Shown here: positions 8,503 to 16,692 of the stretch, one piece after another
How the letters are laid out: each line of letters begins with the position of its first letter
How positions within the stretch are numbered: position 1 is the stretch's first letter
Origin: JAVBLW01 sp031553215
Lineage (GTDB): Bacteria; Bacillota_I; Bacilli_A; Acholeplasmatales; Anaeroplasmataceae
Assembly: GCA_031553215.1 (NCBI GenBank)
Contig: JAVBLW010000007.1
Coordinates: 1 to 46,317, forward strand
Direction of reading: 5' to 3'
Length of the DNA: 46,317 bases
Program-made: the position numbers and the translations under genes
The notes under the pieces: generated by a model
Databases searched by the model: none
Told to the model about the DNA's origin: nothing
What the model saw: the letters and a program-made list of their open reading frames with translations, nothing else

Positions 8503-8533
8503 AAGACTCAAATTCTTAGAGGATTTGAGTCTT
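8503..8533 (-). terminator. Intrinsic terminator of pduL
   Basis: An 11-bp perfect stem AAGACTCAAAT / ATTTGAGTCTT, then a U run on the minus strand, starts 7 bases after the pduL stop. Confidence 0.8.
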
Positions 8534-8540
8534 AAATCTA

Positions 8541-9128
8541 TTATTTTATAATTTCAACTTTGTCGCCTTGTTTTAAATCAAAAGCGCAAGCATCATCAAC
8601 GTCGATATGGAAATCTAATGCAAAATCAGATTTAACACGACATAATACATTACCCATAATTCCGCCTTTAGGACCATCTACTTTTACACTTACAACTTGT
8701 CTATCAGTAACACCAAATGCTGCACCTTCTTCTACAGAAAAGTGAATGTGTCTATCAGCAACGATAACACCTTCATTTAGAATAATTTCTTTTCCATTTA
8801 AAGGATTAACTAATTTACATGCTCCTGAACCTGCAATATCTCCTGAAGAACGAGTAGGACCAGGGATTCTATTTTTAGTACAATCACTTCTTAGTAATTC
8901 AACTTGACTTTCTTTACGAAGTGGTCCTAAAATACGAATACCTTCTATTTTTTTACCTTTTGGATCTAAACTTACTACATCTAATTTTTCCTCTGCAGCA
9001 AATTGACCAGGTTGACTTAAATCAACTTTTTTTGTTAATTCAGCACCTTCACCGAATAACGTTTCAAAATCTTCTTTTGATAAATGTATATGACGTGCAC
9101 TCACACCAACTGGAACAAATTTTTCCAT
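8541..9128 (-). CDS. pduL: Phosphate acyltransferase PduL family (phosphotransacetylase)
   Basis: 195 residues, the full length for PduL. The enzyme moves an acyl group between CoA and phosphate (acetyl-CoA or propanoyl-CoA to acyl-phosphate). Two zinc-binding halves are visible: VSARHIHLSKEDFETLFG near residue 8 and VIVADRHIHFSVEEGAAFG near residue 121, each with the His-x-His pair, plus the GPLRKESQVELLRSDC and GPTRSSGDIAGS lines between them. There is no encapsulation-type N-terminal extension and no microcompartment gene nearby, so this is probably the cytosolic phosphotransacetylase for acetate or ATP production. It is a single-gene unit with its own promoter and terminators. Confidence 0.93.
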   Translation of the reverse strand: MEKFVPVGVSARHIHLSKEDFETLFGEGAELTKKVDLSQPGQFAAEEKLDVVSLDPKGKKIEGIRILGPLRKESQVELLRSDCTKNRIPGPTRSSGDIAGSGACKLVNPLNGKEIILNEGVIVADRHIHFSVEEGAAFGVTDRQVVSVKVDGPKGGIMGNVLCRVKSDFALDFHIDVDDACAFDLKQGDKVEIIK

Positions 9129-9145
9129 AATACTTCAACTCCATT

Positions 9146-9200
9146 CTTAAATATTATACCCCTTTTTACCATATTTTTCAATGCAATAAAGGGGTATAAT
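9146..9200 (-). promoter_or_regulatory. pduL promoter flanked by a perfect inverted repeat
   Basis: On the minus strand TTGAAA (9176-9181), a 17-base spacer and TATAAT (9153-9158) form a strong promoter for pduL. The same interval is bounded by a perfect 13-bp inverted repeat, ATTATACCCCTTT at 9153-9165 and its complement at 9188-9200, with 22 bases between the arms. One arm covers the -10 box. The repeat lacks a U tract, so it is more likely an operator than a terminator. The regulator is unknown. Confidence 0.6.
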
Positions 9201-9818
9201 TCATAGTTTTAATATTTTTTCTTCTATTTTATTTATAATAAGCATAAATTCTTCATCTGATTTTCCACTTGGGTCATCTAGTCCCCAATCATATCTTTCA
9301 CTACATGATATATTTGGGCAACTAACATTACATCCCATAGTAATAACTATATCAACTTTAGGAATATTTGTTATTAATTTTGATTTTTGTGATAAAGACA
9401 TATCGATATCATACTTCTCTTTTATTAATCTAATAGCATCCTTATTTATTCCTTTTGAGGTATCGGTTCCTGCTGAGTAAATATCATATCTGTCAGAAAT
9501 ATATTTCTTTGCTAGAGCTTCAGCTATTTGACTCCTACATGAGTTATGAACACATATAAAAGCTATCTTTTTTTTCTTTATTTTATGAGCAGTAATAATA
9601 GTATAACTATATGTATTAATTGTTATTACACAATTATTAATCCTAACATACCAATTCTTACCATTCTTTTCTACTTTACTATTAGAATCAACAATTCTAT
9701 CTTTACACCACAATACTACATCATTAGTATCTAATGAAAGATTTCTTTTTATTCTTTCTGCTCCTAAAGTTGTTGTATGTAATAAATTAATATTTGAAAT
9801 CAAGTATTCTTTTTCCAT
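9201..9818 (-). CDS. DUF3781 - arsenate reductase/low-MW phosphatase fusion
   Basis: 205 residues in two parts. Residues 1-80 (LLHTTTLGAERIKRNL, VVLWCKDRI, GKNWYVRINNCVITINTYS, TIITAHK) match DUF3781, of unknown function. Residues 84-205 are an arsenate-reductase/low-molecular-weight tyrosine-phosphatase fold: FICVHNSCRS with nucleophile Cys89 and Arg95, then TMGCNVSCPNISC with Cys163, Cys167 and Cys172, and WGLDDPSGKSDEEF with the general-acid Asp. Extra cysteines favour thioredoxin-coupled arsenate reduction over phosphatase. It starts 8 bases after tenA, so it is probably the last gene of the TPP-controlled operon, with no arsenite pump nearby. A phosphatase acting on a thiamine intermediate is an alternative worth holding. 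Confidence 0.8.
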   Translation of the reverse strand: MEKEYLISNINLLHTTTLGAERIKRNLSLDTNDVVLWCKDRIVDSNSKVEKNGKNWYVRINNCVITINTYSYTIITAHKIKKKKIAFICVHNSCRSQIAEALAKKYISDRYDIYSAGTDTSKGINKDAIRLIKEKYDIDMSLSQKSKLITNIPKVDIVITMGCNVSCPNISCSERYDWGLDDPSGKSDEEFMLIINKIEEKILKL

Positions 9819-9826
9819 AATAAATC

Positions 9827-10471
9827 CTATATATCATAACTCATATTCCAAAAAGCTAGTTCATGTTCGCTTGACTTCCTAAAAATATTAATTAGATGTT
9901 CCTTTTCTTCACTAGTAATATTTTGACATAATTTATTAGTATAATCAATCCAAAACAGACAACTTTCTTTATAATCATTAGATACATAGTCTTTAAGTAA
10001 ATCACCATATTTAGTTTCTAACATATTAGGTTTATTTATAAGTACTTTACTAAATATATAATAATAGCTTAACATACATGGTAAAATAGCCATTAATATT
10101 TCTTTATTATTTCCATTTTTAGCGTATTTTAACATATGGTTAATATAATCTTGATTTTCTACTGAGGGAATCATTTTTTCAATGTCTTCATCTTTATATC
10201 CATTATTTAATAGATATTTTTGTCTATTCGAGGTCTCACTGTCATTTACAAAGCTTAAAACTGAATAAAAAACTCTCATCTCTTCTAAAGTTTCTGATTT
10301 AGTCATTGCATAAGCAAAACATCTAGCATACTCTTTTAAATATAATGTATCCTCAATTAAATATTTTATAAATCTCTTAGTATTTATAATTCCACTTGTT
10401 AATTCATCAACAAAGGATGTTTTAATGCACTCTTCCCAAATTTGGATTGAATCGTTTATTATTTCATTCAT
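9827..10471 (-). CDS. tenA: Aminopyrimidine aminohydrolase / thiaminase II TenA
   Basis: 214 residues from ATG 10471, preferred over the upstream TTG at 10486 because GGAG lies nine bases before it and it overlaps the thiT stop by 8 bases. TenA hydrolyses aminopyrimidine thiamine-breakdown products to give HMP for salvage. The catalytic Cys is in AILPCMLSYYYIF (Cys132), matching the TenA_C type. Asp41 in IEDTLYLKEYAR and the C-terminal Glu in SEHELAFWNM are also in place. The context of thiM, thiE, thiD and thiT fits a salvage role. Confidence 0.9.
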   Translation of the reverse strand: MNEIINDSIQIWEECIKTSFVDELTSGIINTKRFIKYLIEDTLYLKEYARCFAYAMTKSETLEEMRVFYSVLSFVNDSETSNRQKYLLNNGYKDEDIEKMIPSVENQDYINHMLKYAKNGNNKEILMAILPCMLSYYYIFSKVLINKPNMLETKYGDLLKDYVSNDYKESCLFWIDYTNKLCQNITSEEKEHLINIFRKSSEHELAFWNMSYDI

Positions 10472-11069
10472 TATATTCCACTCCAACCATTCTTTTAAAT
10501 TCTATTATTGGCATATATAAGATAACAATTGTTGATATTAAAATGCCACTTCCCTCTGATATTAAATTATACGAAATACTATATAAATACACATTCATAC
10601 CACTTGGAGCAAATTCGCCATAAAAAATTACCCCTGTTAGAAAGTGTCCCATTATTGCAAGACTTCCACAAATTAATGCCCCTATAATGATTCCTTTTTT
10701 ACTTATATTAAATAATCCAAGAAGTCCTAAAGCTGTGAAGCATAAATAATATTCAGTAAACAATTGCATAGGATGAATAAATACCCACCCTTCAATTAAG
10801 ATATATCCTAAGATAGTAATTATACCTGTAAGCATTCCATACGTGGGTCCTATTATTATTCCTGATAGCATTATCGCTAATGATCCAAAGGTTATTCTAG
10901 AGCCCCAAATAAAGGGAATATATAAAAAGATATTTAAAACAATAGCGATACTTGAAAATATTCCTACTAAAGCTATCTTTTTAACGGTTATTTTATCTTT
11001 TTTCAATAAGAAAATAATAATAGTAAAAATAAAATATATTCCAGTTATTATATAAGTTAACAATTTCAT
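10464..11069 (-). CDS. thiT: Thiamine ECF transporter S component ThiT
   Basis: 201 residues with about six membrane segments. ThiT is the substrate-binding subunit that works with a shared ECF energy module (EcfT and two ATPases), none of which is encoded in this window. Recognisable lines are FIHPMQLFTEYYLCFTALGL and GHFLTGVIFYGEFAPSG, which correspond to the thiamine-binding loops of ThiT. It overlaps thiD by four bases (ATGA) and sits in the TPP-riboswitch operon, which supports thiamine over other vitamins. The N-terminal extra helix (MKLLTYIITGIYFIF) makes it slightly longer than typical ThiT. Confidence 0.85.
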   Translation of the reverse strand: MKLLTYIITGIYFIFTIIIFLLKKDKITVKKIALVGIFSSIAIVLNIFLYIPFIWGSRITFGSLAIMLSGIIIGPTYGMLTGIITILGYILIEGWVFIHPMQLFTEYYLCFTALGLLGLFNISKKGIIIGALICGSLAIMGHFLTGVIFYGEFAPSGMNVYLYSISYNLISEGSGILISTIVILYMPIIEFKRMVGVEYNE

Positions 11070-11860
11070 TTTATAATTTCCTCAATATGAATCATGTGAT
11101 CTAATGGACCACTACCTATTCCCAAATCTAGATTACTTCTTAAGCAATCACTTATATATTTTTTTGAATTGGATACTGACTCTTCTAAAGATTTACCATA
11201 TGCTAAATTACAAGCTAAAGCACTTGATAAAGTGCATCCCGTACCATGCGTATTAGGATTATTTATTCTTTCACCATGAAACCAAGTAAATTTATTATTA
11301 TAATACAATAAATCATTGGCATCATTAATAGCATGTCCACCCTTTATTAAAATAGCAAAATTTCCTTTTAATGAAATAATCTTTGCGGCCTTTTCCATAT
11401 CTTCTTTATTATTTATTTTGATATTTGCTAAAACTTCTGCCTCAAGTACATTCGGAGTAATTAGGGAAGCTAGAGGAAAAAGTTCGTTAATTAACGTGTC
11501 AATTGCATCTTGATTAAGTAAGCGTCCACCAGATGTAGAAACCATTACTGGGTCAACAACTATATTTTTTGCATTATACTCTTTCAGTTTTTTTGATATT
11601 TTTAAAATTAAATTCTTCTCACTTACCATACCTATCTTTATAGAATCTGGATATATATCAGTAAATACCGCATCTAATTGTTTTCCTAAGAAATCTTCAT
11701 CTACATTTAATATATCATATACACCAACCGTATTTTGAGCAACCAAAGCGGTAATAACGCTCATACCATAAACTTTATGAGCAGTCATCGTCTTTAAATC
11801 CGCTTGAATACCAGCCCCACCAGTTGGATCTGTACCCGCAATAGTTAAAACTTTTTTCAT
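11066..11860 (-). CDS. thiD: Hydroxymethylpyrimidine (phosphate) kinase
   Basis: 264 residues, full length. ThiD phosphorylates HMP and HMP-P to give HMP-PP for thiamine-phosphate synthesis. The substrate line AGTDPTGGAGIQADLKT is at residues 7-23, with DPVMVSTSGGRLL mid-protein and the anion-hole/ATP line NTHGTGCTLSSALA near residue 210, all in ribokinase-fold order. ATG 11860 overlaps the stop of the thiE-HAD gene by four bases (ATGA), with GGAG nine bases upstream. It supplies the pyrimidine branch while thiM supplies the thiazole branch. Confidence 0.95.
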   Translation of the reverse strand: MKKVLTIAGTDPTGGAGIQADLKTMTAHKVYGMSVITALVAQNTVGVYDILNVDEDFLGKQLDAVFTDIYPDSIKIGMVSEKNLILKISKKLKEYNAKNIVVDPVMVSTSGGRLLNQDAIDTLINELFPLASLITPNVLEAEVLANIKINNKEDMEKAAKIISLKGNFAILIKGGHAINDANDLLYYNNKFTWFHGERINNPNTHGTGCTLSSALACNLAYGKSLEESVSNSKKYISDCLRSNLDLGIGSGPLDHMIHIEEIIK

Positions 11861-13122
11861 AACTGCAATCTCCTTATATTATAGTAGTAATCACTGCTAT
11901 CTACCACTTCATCTGAATTAGTGAATTCATCACTAATACCTAGTACCTTTAAACCTACTTTTTTTCCACCCTTAACGGCATGTGGCGCATCCTCTACTAC
12001 TATGGTTTTTTCATTCTTATATATATCTAACACATATTGAAAAGCACTACCAGATTCTTTAGATAGTTTTAGATCACTAGTAGAATATATCTCGCTAAAA
12101 TACTTTTTTATATTTAGTGCCTCTAATGAACTATTAAGCAATTCTAGGGAAGATGCTGATAATAAAACTACTTTCTTTTTTAGATAATATAGTTTTTCTA
12201 GAAAACATCTAGCACCTTCTTTGATATCAATTGTTGGATATGTTTTTAAAACAAAGTCATTTAATTTCTCTAGCATTTCTAGAGCACTCTCATTAAAATT
12301 GTATTCTTCTTTAATAAACTTTGCGGCTTCATAATTAGAAAAAGTCTTTGTCTTTTCATCAATATCAGCTTTAGGAGTTTTTCCACAAGCTAATACAAAT
12401 CTTGAAGCTGTCGTACTCCACATATCCATAGAATCAATAATAGTTCCATCATAATCTAGGATATATAAAGAATAATCATCACCGTTAAATATTATCTTTT
12501 CAACTTCCTTACGTAATAACATAGTAGCTTCTTTAATATTATTTTGCTTGAATATTGCACTTATTACCGCAACACCATCAATCATAGTATTTTTTAGCTC
12601 CTTAATATTATTTAAATTTATCCCACCAATAGCTATAACCGGTATTCTTGTCTTATCACATATATCCCTAAGAGTCTTCACACTTACTTCTAGGGCATCT
12701 TTTTTTGTACTAGTATTAAATATGCTACCAACACCTAAATAATCAGCTCCTGCCTCTTCAGCTTTAATAGCTTCTATAGCTGTTTGGCATGATACACCTA
12801 ATATTTTATCCTTACCTATTTTACTTCTAATAAATGATGCCTCTATATCACTTTGTCCTACATGTATACCATCCGCATCTACCGCTAGCATCACATTTAA
12901 GTTATCATTAATAATAAAAGGAATTTTATATTCATTACAAACCTTCTTTACTCTAAAAGCAATTTCGATAAATTCCTCATCAGTTATATCTTTTTCTCTT
13001 AACTGAATAATTGTAGCTCCACCTAGAATAGCTTCTAAGACATCATCTTCTAAATTTCTTCCATTTAGCCATGCTCTATCAGTTACAGCATAAAGCTCTA
13101 AATCTTTCTTATCTAATTTCAA
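11857..13122 (-). CDS. thiE: Thiamine-phosphate synthase fused to a HAD phosphatase
   Basis: 421 residues. Residues 1-205 are ThiE: QLREKD (40-45), GIHVGQSD (85-92), GSIFNTSTKKDA (132-143) and IGGI (165-168), joining HMP-PP and thiazole phosphate to thiamine monophosphate. Residues 215-421 are a HAD hydrolase with all four motifs: ILDYDGT (nucleophile Asp223, acid Asp225), a Ser at 322-324, Lys355 and VVEDA (Glu377, Asp378), plus a helical cap at about 235-305. Since no thiL is present here, the HAD half may dephosphorylate thiamine monophosphate so that a pyrophosphokinase can make TPP. That role is inference. The gene overlaps thiM by 14 bases. Confidence 0.93.
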   Translation of the reverse strand: MKLDKKDLELYAVTDRAWLNGRNLEDDVLEAILGGATIIQLREKDITDEEFIEIAFRVKKVCNEYKIPFIINDNLNVMLAVDADGIHVGQSDIEASFIRSKIGKDKILGVSCQTAIEAIKAEEAGADYLGVGSIFNTSTKKDALEVSVKTLRDICDKTRIPVIAIGGINLNNIKELKNTMIDGVAVISAIFKQNNIKEATMLLRKEVEKIIFNGDDYSLYILDYDGTIIDSMDMWSTTASRFVLACGKTPKADIDEKTKTFSNYEAAKFIKEEYNFNESALEMLEKLNDFVLKTYPTIDIKEGARCFLEKLYYLKKKVVLLSASSLELLNSSLEALNIKKYFSEIYSTSDLKLSKESGSAFQYVLDIYKNEKTIVVEDAPHAVKGGKKVGLKVLGISDEFTNSDEVVDSSDYYYNIRRLQL

Positions 13123-13915
13123 TCTTATTTCCTTCTTTCAATATTTCATCAGTTAATAAACTCATTTGATCGATGATTCCAACTCTTAAAGAACCCGTTC
13201 CTTTACTCTCTTTAATCGCTAATTCTCCACATAATCCCATAGCTGATACAGCTTTAACTGTCGCATCAAATTTATTATCTATATTACTAGCTACATAAGA
13301 GGCTATAACTGCCGTTAGCATACAACCAGTTCCTGTAATTTTGCCCATTTGTTTATTTCCATTTCTTGTGATATACGAATTACTTTCATCACATATAACA
13401 TCAATTGGTCCTGTAATTGCGATAATAGCCTTTGTTTCTTTGCTTAATTTTTTTGCAAAAGAAATAACTTCATCAACGCTATCATCAGTTATCATATCCG
13501 CCTCACAAGCATCAACACCATTAGTCTTACCACTTTTTAGAGCTAAGGTTTTAATCTCAGAAATATTACCTCTAATTACATCAAACCTTACTTCATTTAA
13601 TAATTTATTAACTGTATCATTACGAAATTTTGTAGCTCCTACACCAACCGGATCAAGAATTACAGGATGATTATATTTATTAGCTGTCTTACCAGCTAAT
13701 ATCATAGATTCAATTGTTCTTTCATTTAATGTCCCAATATTTATAACTAGTGAATTACAAATAGATTGCATTTCCTCTACTTCGTTTTTATCATCAGCCA
13801 TAATAGGAGATGCCCCACATGCAAGTACAATATTTGCGACATCATTAACTGTTACATAGTTAGTTATACAATGTACTAACGGACATTTTTTTCTTGTATT
13901 TTCAATTATATTCAT
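13109..13915 (-). CDS. thiM: Hydroxyethylthiazole kinase
   Basis: 268 residues from ATG 13915, chosen because AAGGAG lies just upstream and the longer frame from 13969 would start inside the riboswitch terminator. ThiM phosphorylates salvaged hydroxyethylthiazole. The lines CPLVHCITNYVTVNDVAN, SPIMADD, ILDPVGVGAT, RGNISEI and the phosphate-binding GKITGTGCMLTAVIA are all family hallmarks. It is the first gene of the operon, directly behind the TPP riboswitch. The presence of ThiM and TenA without ThiG/ThiC here suggests salvage rather than full synthesis, at least in this locus. Confidence 0.95.
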   Translation of the reverse strand: MNIIENTRKKCPLVHCITNYVTVNDVANIVLACGASPIMADDKNEVEEMQSICNSLVINIGTLNERTIESMILAGKTANKYNHPVILDPVGVGATKFRNDTVNKLLNEVRFDVIRGNISEIKTLALKSGKTNGVDACEADMITDDSVDEVISFAKKLSKETKAIIAITGPIDVICDESNSYITRNGNKQMGKITGTGCMLTAVIASYVASNIDNKFDATVKAVSAMGLCGELAIKESKGTGSLRVGIIDQMSLLTDEILKEGNKIEIR

Positions 13916-13930
13916 ATTCTTTCTCCTTCT

Positions 13931-13967
13931 AAAAAATAAAAAAATGACAAAGTAAGAAAACTTTGTC
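13931..13967 (-). terminator. Terminator of the TPP riboswitch
   Basis: A GACAAAG / CTTTGTC hairpin (13946-13967) is followed on the minus strand by an AT-rich U tract (13931-13944). It lies between the riboswitch and thiM and is the likely expression platform, ending transcription when TPP is bound. Confidence 0.85.
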
Positions 13968-13987
13968 AAAATAATTTTTGATTTATC

Positions 13988-14066
13988 TTCCTACGCTAGC
14001 ATTACCTAGATCAGGTTATAGGTCGAAGATATATCTTCCTCTCAGCCGGTCACACCAGCTCCCTTT
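13988..14066 (-). ncRNA. TPP riboswitch (THI element)
   Basis: The minus-strand RNA has the conserved TPP aptamer pieces in order: GGGAGC, GGCTGAGAGGAAG in the pyrimidine-sensing arm, ACCTGATCTAGGTAATGC in the pyrophosphate-sensing arm, and GCGTAGGAAG at the end. A short AT-rich P3 arm lies between. It precedes thiM by about 70 bases and is followed by a terminator, so TPP should switch the whole thiM-thiE-thiD-thiT-tenA operon off. Confidence 0.97.
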
Positions 14067-14080
14067 TTTTATTTTTTTAT

Positions 14081-14109
14081 AGTTTAGCACAAATTTATTA
14101 TCATGTAAA
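14081..14109 (-). promoter_or_regulatory. Promoter of the TPP riboswitch operon
   Basis: On the minus strand TTTACA (14104-14109), a 17-base spacer and TAAACT (14081-14086) lie about 15 bases before the aptamer. It is a reasonable vegetative promoter match, with a weak -10. Confidence 0.55.
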
Positions 14110-14112
14110 TAT

Positions 14113-14589
14113 CTAATCAATTTGATTAACTATTTTCTTATCTTTATTCCTTTTTATATAAAAAGCAATTAAGTTAGACGCAATAATACTAACAATTAAA
14201 ATAGTTAACCACATAAGAATAACAAAATCACTTGCCGGAGCAATTAATGTGTAAATAGGATTTATTAGAATAACCAATGGTATAAATAATACAAACATCC
14301 CAAGACCATTTTCAAATTTAATACAAAATGCAAATAATAATACAAACACACTAAGTATAATTGCTATTACAACAGGACTAATATCCTTCTTTATTCCACT
14401 AGCAATAGAAATATATAACATAACTAAAACAATCAATATATTTACTAAATAACCAAACCAGCTAGCACTTCCATAACCACCCTTAAATCCAGTCGAAACA
14501 AGTCCAATCTTAGTACCCGCAAATATTAAAATATTTATTCCCGATAATAGCCAAATAGCTAATATCGATAATCCACCTTTTTTACTCAT
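14113..14589 (-). CDS. Unknown membrane protein (about five segments)
   Basis: 158 residues, mostly hydrophobic, with membrane segments at about 8-28, 44-62, 70-90, 92-112 and 120-145 and a basic C-terminus (KRNKDKK). No known family is recognised and no catalytic motif is seen. The start ATG 14589 follows GGGAG. It is 74 bases downstream of another small membrane protein on the same strand, and the two are probably co-transcribed. It ends 3 bases before the riboswitch-operon promoter, so it is not part of the thiamine unit. Confidence 0.6.
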   Translation of the reverse strand: MSKKGGLSILAIWLLSGINILIFAGTKIGLVSTGFKGGYGSASWFGYLVNILIVLVMLYISIASGIKKDISPVVIAIILSVFVLLFAFCIKFENGLGMFVLFIPLVILINPIYTLIAPASDFVILMWLTILIVSIIASNLIAFYIKRNKDKKIVNQID

Positions 14590-14663
14590 TAAACGATCTC
14601 CCTATAAACTACTTTTCATATATCATATTGAAAAAGTAATGGTTCCTTATTACTTTATAACAA

Positions 14664-15161
14664 CTATTCAGCCTCAGTATTTTTTAAAACTTCAATTGAG
14701 TTCTCACCAAATAATTTATCCTTAAACAGCCTAAATGTAAACAAAATAGCTTGAGGAATAGTCGTTGTAATTATCAATGGATATGCAGAAGAATATAATC
14801 CTATCTCAAATGTCTTATGATAAGAATATCCATAGGAACTATGGTAAATTGGCAAAGAAATTCTAAGTTTAATTGCACAAGCAATTATTATAGCAATGCA
14901 TACGGCTTGTAATATAATAAATAACTTTTGATTCTTTTTTGATACCATTGACATCACAAAGCATACAATAAAAGCAATTGACATAATAGTTGCGATTACT
15001 ATTACCCATTTAAGCATTTTATAATATTTGTTATCATACTCTGATATCTTGATTGTAAGGAAATCTACTGCATTACAAATTAAACTTATTGTCGTTGTAA
15101 GTAAGTAAAAGGTCGCAACTGCTACTACCATAATAATAAAATATTTAACTTCTTTTTTCAT
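14664..15161 (-). CDS. Unknown membrane protein (four segments)
   Basis: 165 residues with four membrane segments at about 7-30, 50-72, 80-100 and 120-142, a Tyr/His-rich outside loop (IYHSSYGYSYHKTFE) and a charged C-terminal tail (KDKLFGENSIEVLKNTEAE). The family is not recognised. It is the first gene of a two-gene unit with 14113-14589, about 84 bases from the gltD terminator. No sequence link to thiamine or nitrogen metabolism is seen. Confidence 0.6.
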   Translation of the reverse strand: MKKEVKYFIIMVVAVATFYLLTTTISLICNAVDFLTIKISEYDNKYYKMLKWVIVIATIMSIAFIVCFVMSMVSKKNQKLFIILQAVCIAIIIACAIKLRISLPIYHSSYGYSYHKTFEIGLYSSAYPLIITTTIPQAILFTFRLFKDKLFGENSIEVLKNTEAE

Positions 15162-15244
15162 TTTCTCTCTCCCTATTTCATTTTTATATAATTAAGTAAT
15201 TTTATCATATATTCCCATAATATTCAATTTTATTGTTATAATTA

Positions 15245-15271
15245 AAACGATTCCCATTTTGGAAATCGTTT
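15245..15271 (-). terminator. Terminator of gltBD
   Basis: An 11-bp stem AAACGATTTCC / GGGAATCGTTT with one G-T pair and a five-base loop starts 6 bases after the gltD stop. The U tract is short. Confidence 0.7.
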
Positions 15272-15276
15272 CTTTA

Positions 15277-16692
15277 TTATTTTTGTAAATGATTATGTAC
15301 TGCTTTAGCTGCCCCTATTCCATCACTTATGGCTTTTACAACAAGTGATTGACCAGTTCTTGAATCTCCACATGAAAATACTTTAGGATTACTTGTTTGA
15401 AAATCAATAGTTTTTATATTATTTCTTCCATCCTTTTCTAAATGAAACGAATCAAATATTTCTTCTTTTGTTCCACTAAATCCCATAGCTAGTATTATTA
15501 AATCTGCTTCAATAACTTCTTCTGTGTTTTCAATCTCAACTATTTTTTGGTTAACTTTCTTTACTTCTATAGTAGTAACAACCAAACAATTTTCTTTTTC
15601 ATTTATTTCCTTAATTGTTCTACCAAATACTCTTTGATCATTACCATAAATTGAAATATGTTCTTCTGCCCCATATTCTACCTTTAAATTATCAGGCCAT
15701 TCTGGCCAATGATTTGTTCTTAGGTTAGCAGGTCTTCTATTTTGTTCATATTGAATAATACTTTTAGCTTTTTGTCTCATACATGTTGCAACACAGTCAT
15801 TACCTGTATCTCCACCACCAACTACAATTACTCTCTTATCTCTAGCAATAAGAGAATCCTTACCTGATAGGATTGTTTTTGTAGTTTCAGTTAGAAAATC
15901 TACTGCATAAAGTACTTTTTCACTAGTAGAACCGATGACATTTAATATTCTAGGTTGACTAGCTCCTGTTGAGAATACAACAACATCAAATTCTTTCATT
16001 AATTCATCATAATGATCATTCGCATCATAATTAGAAATAAATTTAATTCCTTCTTCTTTTAGTATTTTTATCCTTCTTTCAATAATGCTTTTTTCAAGCT
16101 TCATATTTGGAATTCCATACATTAAAAGTCCACCAAAATTATCATTCTTTTCAAATATTGTTACATCATAACCTAATGTATTAAGTTCATTTCCTACTGA
16201 TAATCCTGCAGGACCTGACCCTATAACCGCAATCTTTTCTTTATATTTATGATTAATAGTTCTAGGTTGTACTAATCCTTCTTTAAAAGCATTTTCGATA
16301 ATGAAATATTCATTTTCCCTAACAGTTATTGGCTCATCATTAATATTACAAACACATCCAACTTCACAAAGTGCTGGACATACTCTGCTTGTAAATTCAG
16401 GAAATGGTGAAGTTAATGTTAATCTTCCGTAAGCCGCTTCATATTTACCTAAAGCTAATAACCCGTTCCATTCAGGAATATAGTTATTTAGAGGACATCC
16501 GATAGTTTTATTATTAATACTTCCACCAAATTGACAGAAAGGTACTCCACAGTTCATACATCTATCAGCTTGTTTCTTTCTTTCATTTTCTTCTAATTGA
16601 ATATGAAAATCAAGATAATTTTCTATTCTATTAACAGGCGCAAGACTTATATTATTCTTACGTTTTAGTTTCATAAAGCTTAAGTTTGACAT
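15277..16692 (-). CDS. gltD: Glutamate synthase small subunit
   Basis: 471 residues, full length. GltD passes electrons from NADPH through FAD and two 4Fe-4S clusters to the large subunit. Seen are the N-terminal cluster cysteines (CMNCGVPFCQ, then GCPLNNYIPEW; CPALCEVGCVC), the FAD Rossmann line VIGSGPAGLSVGNEL near residue 155, the NADPH line VVGGGDTGNDCVATC near residue 290, and the closing FAD line VFSCGDSRTGQSLVVKAI. The ATG overlaps the gltB stop by one base (TAATG) with GGAGG upstream, so the two subunits are translationally coupled. Confidence 0.96.
   Translation of the reverse strand: MSNLSFMKLKRKNNISLAPVNRIENYLDFHIQLEENERKKQADRCMNCGVPFCQFGGSINNKTIGCPLNNYIPEWNGLLALGKYEAAYGRLTLTSPFPEFTSRVCPALCEVGCVCNINDEPITVRENEYFIIENAFKEGLVQPRTINHKYKEKIAVIGSGPAGLSVGNELNTLGYDVTIFEKNDNFGGLLMYGIPNMKLEKSIIERRIKILKEEGIKFISNYDANDHYDELMKEFDVVVFSTGASQPRILNVIGSTSEKVLYAVDFLTETTKTILSGKDSLIARDKRVIVVGGGDTGNDCVATCMRQKAKSIIQYEQNRRPANLRTNHWPEWPDNLKVEYGAEEHISIYGNDQRVFGRTIKEINEKENCLVVTTIEVKKVNQKIVEIENTEEVIEADLIILAMGFSGTKEEIFDSFHLEKDGRNNIKTIDFQTSNPKVFSCGDSRTGQSLVVKAISDGIGAAKAVHNHLQK

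Noticed and set aside
9201..9818. Frameshifted pair of genes instead of a fusion
   Set aside because: The two domains are in one uninterrupted frame with a single start preceded by a plausible ribosome-binding site, so it is a real fusion.
13916..13969. thiM starting 18 codons earlier
   Set aside because: The extension would be encoded by the riboswitch terminator and its U tract and reads as a poly-aromatic string unlike the family.
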